DNA of 64,000 nt, taken from positions 1-64,000 of the forward strand of contig JAETSQ010000018.1 in NCBI GenBank assembly GCA_021769525.1, in the 5' to 3' direction. The DNA comes from Oscillospiraceae bacterium (GTDB lineage Bacteria > Bacillota > Clostridia > Oscillospirales > Ruminococcaceae). The translations under genes and the position numbers were made by a program. Shown here piece after piece: positions 58,377 to 64,000 of this stretch (positions within the stretch are counted from its first letter, which is position 1; each line of letters opens with the position of its first letter). The notes below the pieces were generated by a model. The model searched no databases, was not told where the DNA came from, and saw only the letters and a program-made list of their open reading frames with translations.

Positions 58377-60278
58377 ATGAAACCATACCTTGCCGGAAGC
58401 TACGACATCGCCGTGATCGGGGCGGGGCACGCCGGGGTGGAGGCCGCCCTGGCCGCCGCCCGCCTGGGGTGCTCGGTGGTGATCTTCACCATCAGCCTGG
58501 ACGCGGTGGCCAATATGCCCTGCAACCCCTCCATCGGCGGCACCGCCAAGGGCCACCTGGTCCGGGAGCTGGACGCCCTGGGAGGGGAGATGGGCCGGGC
58601 CGCCGATGCCACCATGGTCCAGAGCCGGATGCTCAACCGCGGCAAGGGCCCCGCCGTCCACAGCCTGCGGGTGCAGTCGGACCGGGCCGCCTACCACCGG
58701 TACATGAAGGAAAGGCTGGAATCCACCCCCGGCATCCTGCTGCGCCAGGGGGAGGTGGTGGAGATCGAGACGGACGGAGAGGGGCGCGTCTCTGCCGTCC
58801 GCACCGCCATGGGGGGACGGTATTCCGTAAAGGCCGCCATCGTCGCCACCGGCACCTACCTGGGGGGAAAGGTCTTTGTGGGGGAGTATTCCCAGGAGAG
58901 CGGCCCCGACGGCACCCATCCGGCGAAGGCCCTCACCCAGAGCCTCACGCGGCTGGGCATCCCCCTGCGGCGGTTCAAGACCGGCACCCCCGCCAGGGTC
59001 CACCGGGATTCCATCGACCTTTCCCGCCTGGAGGTCCAGAATGGGGACGAGCCGGTGATCCCCTTTTCCTTCGGCAACTGGGGCAAGGGGGAATATAAAA
59101 ATCTCCTGCCCTGCTACATCACCTACACGAACGCCGAGACCCACCGGGTCATCCGGGAAAATCTCCACCGCTCCCCCCTCTACGCCGGGGAGATCCAGGG
59201 CATCGGCCCCCGGTACTGCCCCAGCATCGAGGACAAGGTGGTGCGTTTTGCCGACAAGGAGCGGCACCAGCTCTTCATCGAGCCCATGGGCCTTTCCACC
59301 AGGGAGATGTACCTCCAGGGGATGAGCAGCAGCCTGCCGGAGGAGGTGCAGCTGCAGATGTACCGCACCATCCCCGGCCTGGAGCGGGTGGAGCTGATGC
59401 GCTCCGCCTACGCCATCGAGTATGACTGCGCCGACCCCACCTGCCTGCGCCCCACCCTGGAGGTAAAAACGGTGCCGGGGCTCTACGGCGCGGGGCAGTT
59501 CAACGGCACCTCCGGCTACGAGGAGGCGGCGGTCCAGGGCTTTGTGGCGGGGGTAAACGCCGCCCACGCCGTGCTGGGGCGGGAGCCCTTCACCCTCCCG
59601 CGGTCCGGCTCCTACATCGGCACCCTCATCGATGACCTGGTGACCAAGGGCTGCATGGACCCCTACCGCATGATGACCAGCCGCAGCGAGTACCGCCTGC
59701 TGCTGCGCCAGGATAACGCCGACGCCCGGCTGATGCCCCTGGGCCATGCTCTGGGGCTCATCGGGGAGGAGCAGTACCGGGAATTCCTGCGGCAGCAGGA
59801 GGAGAAGGAGGCGGAAAAGGCCCGGCTGGCCGCCCTCACCATCCCCGCCGGCCCGGAGGTGGACCGCTGGCTGGAGTCGGTGGGGACCGCTCCCCTGGAG
59901 CGGGGCGTCCGGGCGGCGGAGCTTCTGCGGCGGCCCCAGGTGACCTACCAGGGGCTGGCCCCCTTCGACCCGGAACGGAAACCCCTCCACCCCCACGTTG
60001 TGGAGCAGGTGGAGATCGAGGTGAAGTACGAGGGGTATCTCCGCAAGCAGCAGGCCCAGGTTGCGGCGGCCCGCCGCCTGGAGTCCCTGCCCCTGGGGGA
60101 CGGCATCGACTACGGCGGCATCCGGGGGCTGCGGCTGGAGGCGGCGGAAAAGCTCCGGAAGCTCCGGCCCGCCACCCTGGGCCAGGCCAGCCGCATCAGC
60201 GGGGTGAGCCCCGCCGATGTCTCGGTGCTGATGATCTGGCTGGAGAGCCGCAGAAGAAGAGGGGAGGCAGAGGTATGA
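58377..60278 (+). CDS. mnmG: tRNA uridine-5-carboxymethylaminomethyl modification enzyme MnmG
   Basis: [44 protein letters not shown]. Confidence 0.97.
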   Translation: MKPYLAGSYDIAVIGAGHAGVEAALAAARLGCSVVIFTISLDAVANMPCNPSIGGTAKGHLVRELDALGGEMGRAADATMVQSRMLNRGKGPAVHSLRVQSDRAAYHRYMKERLESTPGILLRQGEVVEIETDGEGRVSAVRTAMGGRYSVKAAIVATGTYLGGKVFVGEYSQESGPDGTHPAKALTQSLTRLGIPLRRFKTGTPARVHRDSIDLSRLEVQNGDEPVIPFSFGNWGKGEYKNLLPCYITYTNAETHRVIRENLHRSPLYAGEIQGIGPRYCPSIEDKVVRFADKERHQLFIEPMGLSTREMYLQGMSSSLPEEVQLQMYRTIPGLERVELMRSAYAIEYDCADPTCLRPTLEVKTVPGLYGAGQFNGTSGYEEAAVQGFVAGVNAAHAVLGREPFTLPRSGSYIGTLIDDLVTKGCMDPYRMMTSRSEYRLLLRQDNADARLMPLGHALGLIGEEQYREFLRQQEEKEAEKARLAALTIPAGPEVDRWLESVGTAPLERGVRAAELLRRPQVTYQGLAPFDPERKPLHPHVVEQVEIEVKYEGYLRKQQAQVAAARRLESLPLGDGIDYGGIRGLRLEAAEKLRKLRPATLGQASRISGVSPADVSVLMIWLESRRRRGEAEV

Positions 60279-60982
60279 TCCCAAAGGAAGAATTTGACGC
60301 CCTATTTCAGGGCATGGGCCTTGCGGGGGATTACGAGAGGTTCTCCCGGTACTGTACGATGCTCCAGGAGTGGAACCGGAAGATGAACCTCACCGCCATC
60401 ACCGAGGACCGGGGCGTGGCCGTCAAGCACTTTGCGGACAGCGTTCTGCCCCTCACCCTCCGGGACATCCCCGCCGGGGCCTCCCTCATCGATGTGGGCA
60501 CCGGGGCGGGGTTCCCCTCCGTCCCCATGAAGCTGCTGCGGCCGGACCTGCGCATCACCCTCCTGGACAGCCTGCAAAAGCGCCTGGGGTTCCTCCGGGC
60601 CCTCTGCGGGGAGCTGGAGGTGGAGGCGGAGCTGGTCCACGCGCGGGCGGAGGACGCCGGGCGCGACCCCCAACACCGGGAGCGGTACGACGTTGCCGCC
60701 AGCCGGGCGGTGGCCGGGATGGCCCTGCTGGCGGAGTACTGCCTGCCCCTGGTGAAGGTGGGGGGCCTCCTGCTGGCCCTGAAGGGGAGCGCCGGCCCGG
60801 AGGAAGCCAAGGCCGGGGAAAAGGCGGTGTCCCTCTGCGGCGGGACCATCCGGGAGGTGAAGAGCTACACCCTCCCCGGCGGGGACCCACGCACCCTCAT
60901 CGTGGTGGAGAAGGTCTCCCCCACCCCCGCCGGATACCCCCGCACCTCCCAGAAGCTGGCCAAGGAGGGGCCCCTGGGGTGA
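60275..60982 (+). CDS. rsmG: 16S rRNA m7G527 methyltransferase RsmG
   Basis: [41 protein letters not shown]. Confidence 0.95.
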   Translation: MIPKEEFDALFQGMGLAGDYERFSRYCTMLQEWNRKMNLTAITEDRGVAVKHFADSVLPLTLRDIPAGASLIDVGTGAGFPSVPMKLLRPDLRITLLDSLQKRLGFLRALCGELEVEAELVHARAEDAGRDPQHRERYDVAASRAVAGMALLAEYCLPLVKVGGLLLALKGSAGPEEAKAGEKAVSLCGGTIREVKSYTLPGGDPRTLIVVEKVSPTPAGYPRTSQKLAKEGPLG

Positions 60983-61043
60983 TTCGTGGCACAACAAAAG
61001 GCCCCCGCCGAGAAGGCAGGGGCCGCTGCTTTTTGCGGGACCG

Positions 61044-61604
61044 TCACCGGGTGGCCAGGCGCTGGTCCAGCACCCGCATCACCAGGACGGCGGCAATGGT
61101 GGTGAGGATGATCTCCGGGATCATATAGCTGCCGTTGTAGGTGAGGGAGTAGAGCCAGACCGGCATGGTCTCCGGGGCGTACTCCCGCCAGATGATGACG
61201 CCGGAGAGAAAGCTGCAAAGATACCGCAGCAGCCCGGCGACCACCGTCCCCACGGCCACGCTGGCGGACCGGTTCTTTAGGGGCTTCCCGAAGAGGCAGC
61301 TAAGGCCCATGACGGCGTAGGCCAGCAGGTAGTCCAGCAGGATGCACAGGAGCATCGCCCCCAAGGTGGCGCAGTACATAACGTTCTTAATGCCCAGCAG
61401 CATCTGGATGAGGCCGTAGGTAAAGCCGGTAAACAGCCCCCATTTGGGGCCGTGGCGGAAGGACGCCAGCACCAGGGGCATCATGCTGACGGCGGTGATG
61501 TCCCCGCCCTGGGGAAGCTGGTAGATGGGGATGAAGCTGAGGACGGTGGAAAGGGCGATCATCAGGGCACATTCCACAAGGGTCTGGGTCTTTCGGTTTC
61601 TCAT
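61044..61604 (-). CDS. thiT: Energy-coupled thiamine transporter ThiT
   Basis: VECALMIALSTVLSFIPIYQLPQGGDITAVSMMPLVLASFRHGPKWGLFTGFTYGLIQ; TPP riboswitch upstream. Confidence 0.92.
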   Translation of the reverse strand: MRNRKTQTLVECALMIALSTVLSFIPIYQLPQGGDITAVSMMPLVLASFRHGPKWGLFTGFTYGLIQMLLGIKNVMYCATLGAMLLCILLDYLLAYAVMGLSCLFGKPLKNRSASVAVGTVVAGLLRYLCSFLSGVIIWREYAPETMPVWLYSLTYNGSYMIPEIILTTIAAVLVMRVLDQRLATR

Positions 61605-61710
61605 GGGTGGTTCCTCCTTCTTACGTGCCTGGAGCTGTTGCGGAGGGGAAAAGAAAGAGCGCCCCGCGGACTCATACCGCAAAGCGCACATCAGGAAAAC
61701 GGCTATATCC

Positions 61711-61821
61711 CTTCCCTACGCTGGCATGATCCAGATCAGGTTCTGAACCGGGCCGAAGCCCGGCTCTAGGGTCATGGGATACCGTCCCATATCTCAGCCC
61801 GCACATACGGACCCCCCTGGC
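61711..61821 (-). ncRNA. TPP riboswitch (THI element)
   Basis: Minus strand GGGGGGTCC...GGGCTGAGATA...ACCCT...GAACCTGATCTGGATCATGCCAGCGTAGGGA. Confidence 0.96.
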
Positions 61822-61909
61822 TTGTGCCTTTCATCATACCACGGGTCCGGTTGACTGTCAAGGCAAAGGGGAGTATAATGAAAAAAATTTTGGGAAAGCG
61901 GTGACCTCT

Positions 61910-62572
61910 ATGGATCCGGTGATTTTATTTGATTTGGACGGGACCCTCCTGGATTCCCTGGCGGATATTACCCTCTGCGCCAATACCGCCCTGGAGATCT
62001 CCGGCCTGCCTCAGCATACCAAGGAGGATTACCGGGGATACATCGGCAACGGCATGGAGATGCTCCTGCGCCGGATGATGACCCCGGAAGCCTACGAAAA
62101 GCACGGGGGCCGGGTGCGCAGCGATTACATGACCATCTACGGGGACCTGTGCGCCCAGGGCGGCAGGCTCTTCCCCGGCATCCCGGAGATGCTAGGCGCC
62201 CTCCAAAAGGCGGGGGCGAAGACCGCCGTCATCTCCAACAAGCCGGACTACCAGACCCGGCTGGTGTGGGAGAGCACCTTCGGGGAGGCCCTGGACCTGG
62301 CCCAGGGGCAGCTGGAGGGCATCCCCACCAAGCCGGACCCCGCCGGCCCCAGGGAGGTGCTGCGCCGCCTGGGCGGGGAGTGCATCGCCTACGTGGGGGA
62401 TTCCGAGGTGGATATGCAGACGGGAAAGAACTGCGGCTTTTACACCGTAGGGGTCACCTGGGGGATGAAGCCCCGGAAGGTGCTGCTGCAAAGCGGGGCG
62501 GACGCCCTGGCGGACACGGTGGAGGAGCTGACGGAGCTGCTGCTGGAACGGATACCGGAGCGGCTGCGCTGA
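61910..62572 (+). CDS. HAD-family phosphatase (phosphoglycolate phosphatase-like)
   Basis: DPVILFDLDGTLLDSLADI, AVISNKPDYQTRLV, CIAYVGDSEVDMQTGKN. Confidence 0.9.
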   Translation: MDPVILFDLDGTLLDSLADITLCANTALEISGLPQHTKEDYRGYIGNGMEMLLRRMMTPEAYEKHGGRVRSDYMTIYGDLCAQGGRLFPGIPEMLGALQKAGAKTAVISNKPDYQTRLVWESTFGEALDLAQGQLEGIPTKPDPAGPREVLRRLGGECIAYVGDSEVDMQTGKNCGFYTVGVTWGMKPRKVLLQSGADALADTVEELTELLLERIPERLR

Positions 62573-62909
62573 AACCGGGGGCTTTGCCCCCGGTTTTCCT
62601 TTTGCGGAGGTCCGGGGGGCTGTCTGTCCGTTTTCACCAAAAGACGCGCTTCTTTTTCTCCATATCGTCACTTGTTATCCCGGTATGGGTGGTGTATAAT
62701 AGAGCCATAAAAATTTACATATGTAATAACTCCGCAGGCAAAAAATTTTTTGAATGGGAAAGGAACGGAAGGACTGTCTGTAAATCCAGGGCTTTATACA
62801 GATGCTTCCGTTTGCTACAAACGAAAAGAAAGGGTGAGCCCCATGTTCTAGCCAGATTTTTACTGGACACAAGCAGCTATCTATGGTATGATTGGAAAGG
62901 AGAAAAAAC

Positions 62910-64000
62910 ATGAAACGCACACTTTCTATTTTGATTTCTTTGGTGCTTGTATTTTCCATGGTTCCCTGTGCGTATGCTGTGGATAGTACATCAAACAACC
63001 TCAACGCCGACATTGAATCACTGGTGGCTTCTTATCTGCGCAACTACAATGATCCCAGCCTTTTTGAATCTACCTATGCCGTTGGGCAAGAACTGCCCGC
63101 CTATGTTTTTAAGGATGGTGATTTTGAGGAGTTTCGCACAGCAAGATATTTCCCCATCTTCAAGGATAATGAAATTTGGGCAATGGTCACGATGGTAAAC
63201 GCCGATACCAACGACCCTTCTTATACTATCGACCGGGATTTCCCAAAGGAATTAAAGGCCGCTACAAATAACGGGGCAAATAACGGCTGTCTGATTCTTG
63301 ATTTTCTTACCGTATATTCCTATTCGGGGAGCGATTTGTCCGAGCTGATGACCTACGATTTGACCCTTGAAGGTGACGAATCTACATCTCGGCCACAAAA
63401 AACCAAGGCAAGAACGATTAAAGACTTTATACAGGATTCCGGCATAAACTTTAAGCAGGTAAAAGCAAATGACTTATCCCCATTAAATATTTCTGTTCCC
63501 GTAGCTACAAGGTCGGTAGAGCCCCCCATACGGCATACACTTGATGTAACTTTATATAAACAGCCACAAGGATCTGAAATCTGCTGGGCTGTTGCGACCT
63601 ATTGCATAGCGAGGGAACTCCTTTGGCCAACTGCGCCAACTCCGTACCCCTATCCTAGTAATCCCATGGAAATCGTCAACTACAGGAACGCAAATTTCCC
63701 TGACCCTGATAGACCCACTAGGCAGTCCGGTAAAATTGAAGAGGCCCAAAGATGCCTAAAAGAAATGTATCATATCTATACAAATTACTATACAAGGTCT
63801 CTCACCGTAGATGAAATGGAAGAAAGTCTGGATGACTTTTGTCCTATGTATTCAGCATGGTACAATGCAGGATGGACCTACGGGCATTCTGTCTGTGTAG
63901 CCGGATATAATTTAGACGAAGACTACACAACGACTGTCATTATTATGGAATCCTTGACTGGTTATTATAAAGAAATTGTCCGGAACGGTGCCGGAGAATA
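62910..64000 (+). CDS. Secreted papain-like cysteine peptidase (partial, continues past window end)
   Basis: Hand translation: signal peptide MKRTLSILISLVLVFSMVPCAYA; catalytic-like QGSEICWAVATYCIARELL and GHSVCVAGYN; open to the window edge, absent from the ORF track. Confidence 0.75.
   Translation, partial: MKRTLSILISLVLVFSMVPCAYAVDSTSNNLNADIESLVASYLRNYNDPSLFESTYAVGQELPAYVFKDGDFEEFRTARYFPIFKDNEIWAMVTMVNADTNDPSYTIDRDFPKELKAATNNGANNGCLILDFLTVYSYSGSDLSELMTYDLTLEGDESTSRPQKTKARTIKDFIQDSGINFKQVKANDLSPLNISVPVATRSVEPPIRHTLDVTLYKQPQGSEICWAVATYCIARELLWPTAPTPYPYPSNPMEIVNYRNANFPDPDRPTRQSGKIEEAQRCLKEMYHIYTNYYTRSLTVDEMEESLDDFCPMYSAWYNAGWTYGHSVCVAGYNLDEDYTTTVIIMESLTGYYKEIVRNGAGE

Noticed and set aside
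56895-60284. 1129-aa minus-strand ORF opposite mnmE-mnmG
   Set aside because: Antisense shadow of two unambiguous genes; low-complexity Gly/His/Leu composition.
1-64000. CRISPR array, rRNA operon, prophage structural genes
   Set aside because: No regularly spaced direct repeats with unique spacers, no rRNA signatures and no phage structural or integrase genes seen.

Overview
GC-rich chromosomal window, probably from a gut Oscillospiraceae/Clostridia relative (inferred from gene content and order; not confirmed). Backbone: pentapeptide-repeat protein, udk, mutS2, an ECF sigma/anti-sigma pair, a hybrid histidine kinase + solute-binding lipoprotein + MCP-like sensory set, a GntR regulator, tRNA-Leu(CAG), a DUF3798/BMP-like ABC transporter with a YheO-like regulator, an AbrB-PIN toxin-antitoxin pair, the S10-spc-alpha ribosomal protein cluster (minus strand, rpsJ to rplQ), an HSP90-like gene in a cluster of uncharacterised genes, deoD, a Na/Pi cotransporter, glycerate kinase, a sugar ABC transporter, yaaA, mnmE-mnmG-rsmG, thiT with a TPP riboswitch, a HAD phosphatase, and the start of a secreted papain-like protease cut by the window end. 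The two strongest leads: (1) a ~590-nt apparently non-coding, highly structured transcript on the minus strand at ~21775-22367, with a near-consensus promoter (TTGACA-17-TATCCT), an intrinsic terminator and four near-regular repeats of a CCAAUGUAC-like motif, a candidate large ornate RNA; (2) rplV (uL22) encodes only 59 aa, ending cleanly where about half the protein should follow. Also reported: a 210-bp MITE-like nested palindrome, dispersed A/T-stem intergenic repeats, a 22-bp perfect palindrome fused to the tRNA-Leu 3' end, a 53-bp tandem repeat, and terminators placed between solute-binding-protein and transporter genes. All calls are from reading the sequence; no database search was run.
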